Assembly: GCF_003935715.1 (NCBI RefSeq) | Contig: NZ_RHPP01000014.1 | Coordinates: forward strand, 1-50,024 | Direction: 5' to 3' | From: Stenotrophomonas sp. 278 | Lineage (GTDB): Bacteria > Pseudomonadota > Gammaproteobacteria > Xanthomonadales > Xanthomonadaceae | DNA length: 50,024 nucleotides | In this document: piece after piece, positions 19,447-26,351 of the stretch | Position numbering within the stretch: position 1 is the first letter of the stretch | How the letters are laid out: the number at the start of each line of letters is the position of its first letter | The notes under the pieces: model-generated | Seen by the model: only the letters and a program-made list of their open reading frames with translations | Database searches by the model: none | Told to the model about the DNA's origin: nothing | Program-made: the position numbers and the translations under genes

Positions 19447-20207
19447 TCCTGTTCGACAGCCACTGTCATCTGGATGCGGATGAATTCGATGCTGACCGCG
19501 CCGAGGTGATTGCGCGCGCGCAGGCTGCGGGGGTGCGCGCGCAGGTGCTGCCGGCGGTAACGGCGGCGAGCTGGCCCAAGCTGCGCGACAGCTGCGGACT
19601 CGCCGAGGGGCTTCATCCGGCTTACGGCCTGCACCCGATGTTCCTCGACCAGCATCGCCCGGAGCACCTTGAGCAGCTGCGCGAGTGGATCACCCGAGAA
19701 CGGCCCTGCGCGGTGGGCGAATGCGGGTTGGATTTCTTCGTCGAAGGACTGGATGCCGGACAGCAGCAGTTCTACTTCGTCGAGCAGCTCAAGATCGCGC
19801 GCGACTTTGACCTGCCGGTGATCGTGCACGCGCGGCGTGCGGTGGAAGCGGTGATTGCCGCCATCAAGCAGGTGGGCGGGCTGCGCGGCGTGGTGCACAG
19901 TTTCCCTGGCAGTCCCGAGCAGGCCGATCAGCTGCACAAGCTGGGCTTCCTGCTGGGGCTGGGTGGGCCGCTGACCTATGACCGGGCGCAGCGGCTGCGG
20001 CGGCTGGTCGCGCAGATGCCGCTGGAACAGCTGCTGCTGGAGACGGATGCACCGGATCAACCGGATGCCAGCATTCGCGGGGAACGGAATGAGCCGGCGC
20101 GGTTGGCGGTGATTGTGGAAACGGTGGCGGAACTGCGCGGTGAGTCGGCGGAGGTGATCGCAACGCAGACCACCGCCAACGCAAAGCGGCTGTTCTCAAT
20201 CCCGTAG
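19443..20207 (+). CDS. TatD-family metal-dependent hydrolase
   Basis: The 254-residue TIM-barrel hydrolase belongs to the TatD family, whose members are metal-dependent DNases or related phosphoesterases. Metal ligands visible are FDSHCHLD at the N-terminus, the glutamate in GECGLDF, the histidine in VIVHARRA and the aspartate in LLETDAPDQP. The GTG at 19443 overlaps the upstream stop codon and gives an N-terminus starting directly at the HxH strand, as is usual. The stop codon TAG comes from the GTAG of an abutting SMAG half-palindrome. It is close in sequence style to E. coli YjjV. Confidence 0.9.
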   Translation: MILFDSHCHLDADEFDADRAEVIARAQAAGVRAQVLPAVTAASWPKLRDSCGLAEGLHPAYGLHPMFLDQHRPEHLEQLREWITRERPCAVGECGLDFFVEGLDAGQQQFYFVEQLKIARDFDLPVIVHARRAVEAVIAAIKQVGGLRGVVHSFPGSPEQADQLHKLGFLLGLGGPLTYDRAQRLRRLVAQMPLEQLLLETDAPDQPDASIRGERNEPARLAVIVETVAELRGESAEVIATQTTANAKRLFSIP

Positions 20208-20222
20208 AGCCACGCAGGGGCG
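20204..20222 (+). repeat. Degenerate SMAG unit supplying the tatD stop codon
   Basis: GTAGAGCCACGCAGGG is the left arm and loop of the GCCACGC SMAG subtype; the right arm is missing. The TAG of GTAG (20205-20207) ends tatD. Confidence 0.65.
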
Positions 20223-20243
20223 GCGATTGCATCGGGTCGATCG

Positions 20244-21035
20244 TCAGCCCCGCTTCTTCAGAAGCATCTCCAGAGCCTTGCCCACCGCCGCAAACGCGAA
20301 CGCACCGGTGATGTGCGTCGCCGCGCCCAGGCCGGCACCGCAGTCGAGCTTCAGCGCGGCATCGGCACCCAGCTGCGGTCGCAGCCCGCACACGCTGCCA
20401 TCGGCCTGCGGATACTTCACGTTTTCCAGCGAGTAGATCGCCGGCACACCGAAATAGCGCGAGGCGTTCTTGGGGAAGTTGAAGTCGCTGCGCAGCTTTT
20501 TGCGGATCAAGGCCAGCATGGCGTCATGCTCGGTGCGCGAGACGTCGCGCACCCGCACCAGGGTCGGATCGGTACGACCGCCGGCGGCGCCCACCGTCAG
20601 AATCGGAAGCTTGCGTCGACGGCACCAGGCGATGGTTTCCACCTTCACCCGGAAGCTGTCGCAGGCGTCGATCACCAGATCGAAGCCGCGGTCCAGCAGT
20701 TCTTCCATGTTGCCCACGGTCAGGAACGCGGCGACCGGGTCGACCTCGATGTCCGGATTGATCGCGCGGCAGCGCTCGGCCATCGCCTCGGCCTTGTTGC
20801 GACCGTACATGCCGGCCAGCGCCGGCAGCTGCCGGTTGGTGTTGGACACGCAGATGTCATCGGCGTCGATCAGCGTCAGGTGGCCCACCGCGGTACGCGC
20901 CAAGGCCTCCACGACCCAGGAGCCCACCCCGCCCATGCCGACCACCGCCACCCGGCGGCGCGACAGGTGATCCACGGTGCCTACCCCATACAGCCGGTCG
21001 ATGCCGGCGAAGCGCTCACGCAATACGTCATTCAT
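20244..21035 (-). CDS. tcdA: tRNA threonylcarbamoyladenosine dehydratase TcdA (CsdL)
   Basis: The 263-residue E1-like (ThiF/MoeB fold) enzyme uses ATP to dehydrate and cyclise t6A37 of tRNA to ct6A. The nucleotide-binding glycine motif is AVVGMGGVGSWVVEALAR, followed by the E1-family arginine-bearing DADDICVSNTNRQL, and a C-terminal GAAGGRTDPTLV block as in E. coli TcdA (268 residues). The ATG at 21035 is chosen for family length. A TAAAAT box lies only 7 nt upstream of it and there is no Shine-Dalgarno, so the mRNA may be leaderless. It converges with tatD. Confidence 0.92.
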   Translation of the reverse strand: MNDVLRERFAGIDRLYGVGTVDHLSRRRVAVVGMGGVGSWVVEALARTAVGHLTLIDADDICVSNTNRQLPALAGMYGRNKAEAMAERCRAINPDIEVDPVAAFLTVGNMEELLDRGFDLVIDACDSFRVKVETIAWCRRRKLPILTVGAAGGRTDPTLVRVRDVSRTEHDAMLALIRKKLRSDFNFPKNASRYFGVPAIYSLENVKYPQADGSVCGLRPQLGADAALKLDCGAGLGAATHITGAFAFAAVGKALEMLLKKRG

Positions 21036-21042
21036 GGGGCAC

Positions 21043-21048
21043 ATTTTA
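21043..21048 (-). promoter_or_regulatory. Candidate tcdA -10 box TAAAAT
   Basis: TAAAAT read on the minus strand ends 7 nt before the tcdA ATG, which would place the transcription start at or next to the A of ATG. Confidence 0.4.
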
Positions 21049-21184
21049 GACGTCCGGGTGCGCTGATTCATCTGCCAGCCACGAATTCCTACCGGGATTG
21101 GCGTCCTGTTCACACTGCGCAGGACAGGATCGCCCCATGCGCACCAGACGCATGCAACCACCCGATCTGGCCAGGAGAATACCC

Positions 21185-21679
21185 ATGAAGATCCAACTCA
21201 TTGCTGCCGCTGCCGTGGCCACCGTCGCACTGGCCGGCTGTGCCACCTCGCCGGGCTATGGCGGTGGCGGTTATAACAACGGCGGCTACAACAACGGCTA
21301 CGGCAACAGCGGTGGCTACAACCAGTCGCGCTGCGCCGACTGCGGCATTGTGACCCGCATCAACACCGTGGCCTCCGGCCGCACCGCTCCCGCCGCCACC
21401 GGCGCGATCCTGGGCGGCATCGTCGGTGCCGTGGCCGGCCACGAAATTTCCGACCATACCGGCGGCAGCCGCGGTAACAAGAATGTGGCCGCCGCAGCAG
21501 GTGCAGTCGGCGGCGCGCTTGCCGGTAACCAGATCCAGAAGAATGTCACCAGCGACACCTTCGACATTACCGTGCGCATGGACGACGGTCGCACCATCGT
21601 GGTCAACCAGCGTGACCTCGGGGGTATTCGCGAGAATACCTACGTTCGCGTGGTCAACGGCCGGGTGATTCTGCGCTGA
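21185..21679 (+). CDS. Glycine-zipper outer-membrane lipoprotein, SlyB/17-kDa type
   Basis: The 164-residue lipoprotein has a signal peptide ending in the lipobox LAGC, followed by a low-complexity linker with repeated GGYNNG units. Two cysteines (CADCG) come next. The glycine-zipper 2TM domain is ATGAILGGIVGAVAGHE and AGAVGGALAGNQIQ, with a C-terminal beta domain (FDITVRMDDGRTIVV). AGGAG precedes the ATG at 21185. This family sits in the outer membrane and is often induced by envelope stress. It is a single-gene unit sharing a bidirectional terminator with the cold-shock gene. Confidence 0.87.
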   Translation: MKIQLIAAAAVATVALAGCATSPGYGGGGYNNGGYNNGYGNSGGYNQSRCADCGIVTRINTVASGRTAPAATGAILGGIVGAVAGHEISDHTGGSRGNKNVAAAAGAVGGALAGNQIQKNVTSDTFDITVRMDDGRTIVVNQRDLGGIRENTYVRVVNGRVILR

Positions 21680-21704
21680 GCCGCTGCTGCCCCGACCGGC
21701 TACA

Positions 21705-21734
21705 AAGAAGGCCCGCTTGCGCGGGCCTTCTTTT
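21705..21734. terminator. Bidirectional terminator between lipoprotein and csp genes
   Basis: AAGAAGGCCCGC pairs with GCGGGCCTTCTT around TTGC and is flanked by A-rich and TTTT tracts. It serves the plus-strand lipoprotein gene and the minus-strand cold-shock gene, which converge here. Confidence 0.9.
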
Positions 21735-21758
21735 CATCCTCGTCGCGGTGACGCGCCC

Positions 21759-21968
21759 TCAGACGGGCTGCACCTTGTCAGCCTGCAGGCCCTTCTGGCC
21801 CTGCACGACTTCGAAGGTCACCGACTGGCCTTCCTTGAGGCTCTTGAAACCCTGGGTTTCAATCGCACGGAAGTGCACAAACACGTCTTCGCCGTTCTGG
21901 CGGCTGATGAAGCCAAAGCCCTTGGCATCATTGAACCACTTCACGGTACCGTTCTCACGCTCAGCCAT
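21759..21968 (-). CDS. cspA: Cold-shock protein, CspA family
   Basis: The 69-residue single cold-shock domain binds single-stranded RNA and DNA and acts as an RNA chaperone. RNP1 is KGFGFIS and RNP2 is VFVHF, at their usual spacing after GTVKWFND. The length is typical. It lies behind an AT-rich stretch (about 22100-22200), very different from the rest of the window, that could hold the promoter and a long leader as in other csp genes. Whether this paralogue is actually cold-induced cannot be told from the sequence. Confidence 0.95.
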   Translation of the reverse strand: MAERENGTVKWFNDAKGFGFISRQNGEDVFVHFRAIETQGFKSLKEGQSVTFEVVQGQKGLQADKVQPV

Positions 21969-22099
21969 CTCACTTACTCCCTGGGGATCTCTGCTATGTC
22001 GTTGGATACGCCTGGTTGGGCGGCTGACAGCAAGGGGGGAAGCGAGGTGCGTAGATGCATCTGGACGGATCTAGCATCATCAGGCCACGATCCACGGTG

Positions 22100-22202
22100 A
22101 CCTTGCCAAGCTCAGCGCCTGCAACTTAACCCGAGCAAAATCAAAAAGCAACATACCAAAATCGAATAAGTCAACCCTATTTCCAAAACCGTACGGTACA
22201 GA
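22100..22202. promoter_or_regulatory. AT-rich divergent promoter region
   Basis: About 100 bp with clearly raised A+T separate the cold-shock gene (leftward, with some 130 bp of leader) from the DUF456 gene (rightward). TTGACT on the minus strand (22169-22174) is a plausible -35 for csp, but I cannot find a matching -10 at standard spacing. Confidence 0.4.
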
Positions 22203-22688
22203 ATGGACCCTTCATTCATCTTTTATCTGCTAGCCGTCGTCCTGGTGCTGGTGGGCATCGCCGGAATCATCCTGCCCGCCCTGCCCGGGATCCCGCTGGT
22301 GTTCGCGGGGCTGCTGGTCGCCGCGTGGACTGACGGCTTCCGCCATGTGGGCTGGGTCCCGTTGACGGTGCTCGGGCTGCTGACCCTGACCTCCTTCGCG
22401 GTGGACATCCTCGCCACGGTCGTGGGGGCCAAACGGGTCCAGGCCAGCAGCAAGGCGCTGTGGGGCACCTTCATCGGCAGCATCGTCGGGCTGTTCTTCA
22501 TGCCGATCGGGCTGTTCGCCGGACCGCTGCTGGGGGCGCTGGCCGGTGAGTACTGGCACACACGCGAACTGGGCCGCTCGACCAAGGTCGGCCTGGCCAC
22601 CTGGATGGGAATCCTGCTCGGGGTGGCGCTGAAACTGGCGATCGTGATCGCGATGCTGGGCATCTTTGCGTTCTCGTGGTTCTTCTGA
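22203..22688 (+). CDS. DUF456 integral membrane protein
   Basis: The 161-residue inner-membrane protein has about five hydrophobic helices and the DUF456 pattern: an N-terminal LVLVGIAGIILPALPGIPLV, a central VGAKRVQASSKALWGTFIG and a late GEYWHTRELGRSTKVG loop. Glycine-rich helices suggest tight packing. No function is established for the family. It is a monocistronic gene with an AT-rich upstream region and a SMAG pair downstream. Confidence 0.9.
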   Translation: MDPSFIFYLLAVVLVLVGIAGIILPALPGIPLVFAGLLVAAWTDGFRHVGWVPLTVLGLLTLTSFAVDILATVVGAKRVQASSKALWGTFIGSIVGLFFMPIGLFAGPLLGALAGEYWHTRELGRSTKVGLATWMGILLGVALKLAIVIAMLGIFAFSWFF

Positions 22689-22720
22689 CCGGCTCCCCCT
22701 CGCGACTGGGGTCTGACCCG

Positions 22721-22794
22721 TAGAGCCGGGCTTGCCCGGCTGCTGTTGGCGGGAAACATCAGGCGAAGCGCAGCCGGGCAAGCCCGGCTCTACG
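22721..22794. repeat. Inverted SMAG pair (GCCGGGC subtype)
   Basis: GTAGAGCCGGGC tt GCCCGGCT faces AGCCGGGC aa GCCCGGCTCTAC, with a 30-bp spacer. It lies between the DUF456 gene and pldA. Confidence 0.9.
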
Positions 22795-22855
22795 ACCACA
22801 TCGCCATAACTGGTGCAGAATGTGCCGGTTTCCCATTGCCGTGCGGCCTGCCCCC

Positions 22856-24019
22856 ATGACCACACCATTCCCTCGCTCCGCGTTGTTCTGCGCATTAGCC
22901 CTGGCTTGCGCCAGCACGGCAGCCGCGCAGGAAGTCGCTCCCACCCCGGCCACGCCCGAAGCCTGCGCGCTGGTGGGCTCCGATGCCGCCCGCCTGGCCT
23001 GCTATGACACCCTGTTCCGGCGCGGAGTGCAGACCACCCAGGAAGCCGATGCGGCCGCCATCGCCGCGCAGCAGGCGCGCCGCGAGGAACGCCAGGCCGC
23101 GCGCGAGGCCCAGGCCGACGCGCCTACCGGTGAGAAGGTCAAGCATCGACTCGGCGAGCTGTTCCAGAACGACGGCCATGAGCAGGCCCTGGCCAACGCC
23201 GGCAAGGGCTCGCTGCTGGACAGCCGCTGGGAACTGGCGCAGGACTCCAAGCTGGGGGCGTTCCAGCTGCGCGCCTACAAACCGGTGTACCTGCTGCCGG
23301 CGTTCTGGACCAGCGACAAGAACCAGACCCCGCAGTCGCCCAACCCCGACAACACCGTCACCACGCCGCAGCAGCTGGACAGCAACGAACTGAAGTTCCA
23401 GCTCAGCTTCAAGACCAAGGTCTGGGAGAACGTGTTCGGCGACAACGGCGACTTGTGGGCCGGTTATACGCAGAGCTCGCGATGGCAGGCCTACAACGCC
23501 GACAACTCGCGCCCGTTCCGCGAGACCAATTACGAGCCGGAAGTGATGATGATGTTCCGCACCGGCTATTCCATCGGTGGCTGGCACGGGCGCATGGCCG
23601 GCCTGAGCCTGACCCACCAGTCCAACGGACGTGCCGACCCGCTGTCGCGCAGCTGGAACCGGGTGATCCTCAATGTCGGCCTGGACCGCGAGAACTGGGC
23701 ACTGGTGCTGCGCCCTTGGTACCGCCTGCCGGAGGACCGCGAAGATGACAACAATCCGGACATCGAGGACTACATGGGCCGTGGCGACGCGGTGCTGACC
23801 TGGAACCGCAACGGTCATGAGGTTTCACTGCTGGCGCGGCATTCGCTGCGCGGTGGCGACCGCTCGCACGGCGCACTGCAGCTGGACTATGGCTTCCCGA
23901 TCAGCAACCTGCTGCGCGGACATATCCAGGTGTTCGATGGCTATGGCGAAAGCATGATCGACTACAACCACAAGGCGACCTACGTGGGCGTGGGCGTCTC
24001 GCTGCTGGAGTGGTACTGA
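22856..24019 (+). CDS. pldA: Outer-membrane phospholipase A (PldA)
   Basis: The 387-residue outer-membrane beta-barrel hydrolyses phospholipids that have flipped to the outer leaflet. A cleavable signal peptide ends at about STAAAQ. A helical, Arg/Glu-rich periplasmic segment of about 60 residues (residues 60-120) precedes the barrel and is longer than in E. coli. Catalytic residues fit the family: H254 and S256 in HQSNGR and N268 in SRSWNRV, with the same spacing as E. coli H142/S144/N156. YTQSSRWQAYN and NYEPE are further hallmarks. The ATG at 22856 is chosen for the signal peptide. Its TGA overlaps the next gene's ATG. Confidence 0.94.
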   Translation: MTTPFPRSALFCALALACASTAAAQEVAPTPATPEACALVGSDAARLACYDTLFRRGVQTTQEADAAAIAAQQARREERQAAREAQADAPTGEKVKHRLGELFQNDGHEQALANAGKGSLLDSRWELAQDSKLGAFQLRAYKPVYLLPAFWTSDKNQTPQSPNPDNTVTTPQQLDSNELKFQLSFKTKVWENVFGDNGDLWAGYTQSSRWQAYNADNSRPFRETNYEPEVMMMFRTGYSIGGWHGRMAGLSLTHQSNGRADPLSRSWNRVILNVGLDRENWALVLRPWYRLPEDREDDNNPDIEDYMGRGDAVLTWNRNGHEVSLLARHSLRGGDRSHGALQLDYGFPISNLLRGHIQVFDGYGESMIDYNHKATYVGVGVSLLEWY

Positions 24020-24360
24020 TGACGGTGACGATCTGGCACAACCCGCGCTGCGGCAATTCGCGGGGTGCCTTGGAACATATCCGCGCCGCGGGTATCGAAC
24101 CGGTGATCCGCGATTATCTGACCGATGTGCCCAGCGAAGCGGAACTGCGCAAGGTGCTGAAGGAATCCGGGCTGCGGGTGATCGAGCTGGTACGGCGCAA
24201 GGAGGCCGTGTTTGACGAACTGGGCTTGGACGGCGCGGATGACGCCACCCTGCTGGCGGCGATGCGCAAGCATCCGATTCTGATCAACCGGCCGGTAGTG
24301 ATCACGCCGAAGGGCACCAACCTGTGCCGGCCGCCGGAGAAGGCGCTGGCGTTGTTGTGA
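24019..24360 (+). CDS. ArsC-family (arsenate reductase-like) thioredoxin-fold protein
   Basis: The 113-residue protein has the ArsC motif NPRCGNSRGAL with the nucleophile C11 and the arginine-bearing HPILINRPVV, as in glutaredoxin-coupled arsenate reductases. Such genes outside ars operons are often annotated arsC without arsenic evidence, and no ars regulator or pump is nearby. The start ATG shares its A with the TGA of pldA (TGATG), so it is translationally coupled to an outer-membrane phospholipase. The functional link between the two is unknown. Arsenate reduction or a thiol-redox role are both possible. Confidence 0.85.
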   Translation: MTVTIWHNPRCGNSRGALEHIRAAGIEPVIRDYLTDVPSEAELRKVLKESGLRVIELVRRKEAVFDELGLDGADDATLLAAMRKHPILINRPVVITPKGTNLCRPPEKALALL

Positions 24361-24373
24361 CGCCATATCCGCC

Positions 24374-24484
24374 GTAGAGCCACGCCCTGCGTGGCTTCGA
24401 CCAAGTCCGGCACCGCGAAGCCACGCAGGGCGTGGCTCTACATCTGCATTGGATACCGCGAAGCCACGCAGGGCGTGGCTCTAC
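24374..24484. repeat. Three-unit SMAG array (GCCACGC subtype)
   Basis: One GTAG-first unit is followed by two CTAC-last units of AGCCACGC agg GCGTGGCTCTAC, spaced about 20 bp apart. The array lies between the convergent arsC-like gene and class I fumarase. Confidence 0.9.
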
Positions 24485-24492
24485 GTCGGGGA

Positions 24493-26010
24493 TTACGCTA
24501 CGACCACCGGAATTCCTGCAATGCGGGCCTGCCACTCGCGCGGGCCGGTGGTGTGCACCGACTCGCCGGTGGAATCGACCGCCACGGTGACCGGCATGTC
24601 CTGCACGGTGAACTCGTAAATTGCTTCCATGCCGAGGTCGGCGAAGCCCACCACCTTGGCCGCCTTGATCGCCTTGGAAACCAGGTAGGCCGAACCACCC
24701 ACCGCCATCAGGTAGGCGGACTTGTTGTCACGGATCGCCTCGATCGCCGCCGGACCGCGCTCGGCCTTGCCGACCATGCCCAGCAGGCCGGTCTGTTCCA
24801 GCACCTGGCGGGTGAACTTGTCCATGCGCGTGGCCGTGGTCGGGCCAGCCGGACCCACCACTTCGTCACGCACCGGATCCACCGGGCCGACGTAGTAGAT
24901 GAAGCGGCCCTTAAGGTCGACCGGCAGCGGCTCGCCCTTGTTGAGCATGTCGACCATGCGCTTGTGCGCGGCGTCGCGGCCGGTCAGCAGCTTGCCGTTG
25001 AGCAGCAGGGTCTGGCCCGGCTTCCAGCTGGCCACGTCCTCCGGAGTGATCGTATCCAGGTCCACGCGGGTGCCCTTGGACGCGTCATAGGTGATCTGCG
25101 GCCAGTCTTCCAGCGACGGCGGGTCCAGCATGACCGGGCCACTGCCATCCAGGGTGAAGTGCGCATGGCGGGTCGCCGCGCAGTTCGGAATCATCGCCAC
25201 CGGCAGGTTCGCGGCGTGGGTCGGGAAGTCCTTGACCTTGATGTCGAGAACCGTGGTCAGGCCACCCAGGCCCTGTGCGCCGATGCCCAGCGCGTTGACC
25301 TTGTCGTACAGCTCCAGGCGCAGTTCTTCGGCGCGGTTGGACGCACCACGCGCCTTCAGTTCGTTGATGTCGATCGGCTCCATCAGCGATTCCTTGGCCA
25401 GCAGCATCGCCTTTTCAGCCGTGCCGCCAATGCCGATGCCCAGCATGCCCGGCGGGCACCAGCCCGCGCCCATGGTCGGCACCGTCTTCAGCACCCAGTC
25501 CACGATGGAATCGGACGGATTGAGCATGGCGAACTTGCTCTTGGCTTCCGAACCACCGCCCTTGGCGGCCACGATCACCTCGACAGTGTCGCCCGGCACG
25601 ATCTTGACGTTGACCACGCCCGGGGTGTTGTCCTTGGTGTTGATGCGCTTGCCCGCCGGATCGGCCAGCACCGAGGCGCGCAGCTTGTTGTCCGGGTGGT
25701 TGTAGGCGCGGCGCACGCCTTCGTTGGCCATGTCTTCCACGCCCATGGTGGCGTCGTCCCAGCGCACGTTCATGCCGATTTCCAGGAACACGGTGACGAT
25801 GCCGGTGTCCTGGCAGATCGGCCGGTGGCCTTCGGCGCACATGCGCGAGTTGATCAGGATCTGCGCCATCGCTTCCTTCGCTGCCGGCGATTCCTCGCGC
25901 TCGTAGGCGGCGGCAAGGCTCTTGATGTAATCGACCGGGTGGTAGTACGAGATGTACTGCAGCGCGTCGGCGATGGACTGGATGAGGTCTTCCTGCTTGA
26001 TCGATGTCAC
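24493..26010 (-). CDS. fumA: Class I (4Fe-4S) fumarate hydratase
   Basis: The 505-residue iron-sulfur fumarase has both N- and C-terminal domains fused, as in E. coli FumA/FumB. The cluster cysteines are expected in CAEGHRPICQDTG, in the CAATRHAHF block and in GAGWCPPGMLGIGIGG. The GTG at 26010 gives (M)TSIKQEDLIQSIADALQ, where the family normally begins; an upstream ATG would add 39 unrelated residues. A TAAAAT box sits 42 bp upstream. It is oxygen- and iron-sensitive in known homologues and complements the class II enzyme at 180-1622. Confidence 0.95.
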   Translation of the reverse strand: MTSIKQEDLIQSIADALQYISYYHPVDYIKSLAAAYEREESPAAKEAMAQILINSRMCAEGHRPICQDTGIVTVFLEIGMNVRWDDATMGVEDMANEGVRRAYNHPDNKLRASVLADPAGKRINTKDNTPGVVNVKIVPGDTVEVIVAAKGGGSEAKSKFAMLNPSDSIVDWVLKTVPTMGAGWCPPGMLGIGIGGTAEKAMLLAKESLMEPIDINELKARGASNRAEELRLELYDKVNALGIGAQGLGGLTTVLDIKVKDFPTHAANLPVAMIPNCAATRHAHFTLDGSGPVMLDPPSLEDWPQITYDASKGTRVDLDTITPEDVASWKPGQTLLLNGKLLTGRDAAHKRMVDMLNKGEPLPVDLKGRFIYYVGPVDPVRDEVVGPAGPTTATRMDKFTRQVLEQTGLLGMVGKAERGPAAIEAIRDNKSAYLMAVGGSAYLVSKAIKAAKVVGFADLGMEAIYEFTVQDMPVTVAVDSTGESVHTTGPREWQARIAGIPVVVA

Positions 26011-26051
26011 GTAATGCTCGCTTGCTCGGGGCTGGCGGGGGTAAGCCGACC

Positions 26052-26057
26052 ATTTTA
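26052..26057 (-). promoter_or_regulatory. Candidate fumarase -10 box TAAAAT
   Basis: TAAAAT on the minus strand would give a leader of about 35 nt to the GTG start. No clear -35 is visible. Confidence 0.4.
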
Positions 26058-26154
26058 CCCGTCCGGCCCGGCGGAGTTGGGAATGACTCCCGACAACCGG
26101 CACCTTCGGTACGGGTTGCCCGCGCATCCCACCTTAACCCCGCGTCGTTGGCGC

Positions 26155-26177
26155 GCCCCCTTCAACAAGAAGGGGGC
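26155..26177. repeat. Perfect 9-bp hairpin, GCCCCCTTC/GAAGGGGGC
   Basis: Nine base pairs close an AACAA loop. There is no following T-run on either strand, so it is not a standard terminator, and it does not carry the SMAG GTAG head. Confidence 0.6.
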
Positions 26178-26351
26178 TCTCCCCCAGACGCAGACCGGTA
26201 GCGCCGGCAACGAGCGGCAACCCCGCGAGTAACGTCGCATCGCGACGGCCCCGAAGGGGTGCCCGGCATTGACGGGCATACCGTTGGTCGGGCGGCGGCG
26301 CACCGCGCCGGGTCGGTCCACAACCGTTCAATCACGGCGCGCACAGGCACA

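Larger units (their letters stand above)
26011..26351. other. Divergent intergenic region, 341 bp
   Basis: Between class I fumarase and the ABC exporter I see a -10 candidate for fumarase (26052-26057), a strong unexplained hairpin (26155-26177) and a degenerate GTAG element near 26198. I see no credible gene. Upstream in-frame extensions of both flanking genes read into it but lack family similarity. Confidence 0.5.

Noticed and set aside
24374-24484. Could this repeat cluster be a CRISPR array?
   Set aside because: The units are palindromic, in mixed orientation and carry the GTAG/CTAC ends of SMAG elements; spacers are not of constant length and no cas genes are near.
26259-26351. Longer N-terminus for the ABC exporter
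   Set aside because: The extra 31 residues come from repeat-like intergenic sequence and do not resemble exporter N-termini.
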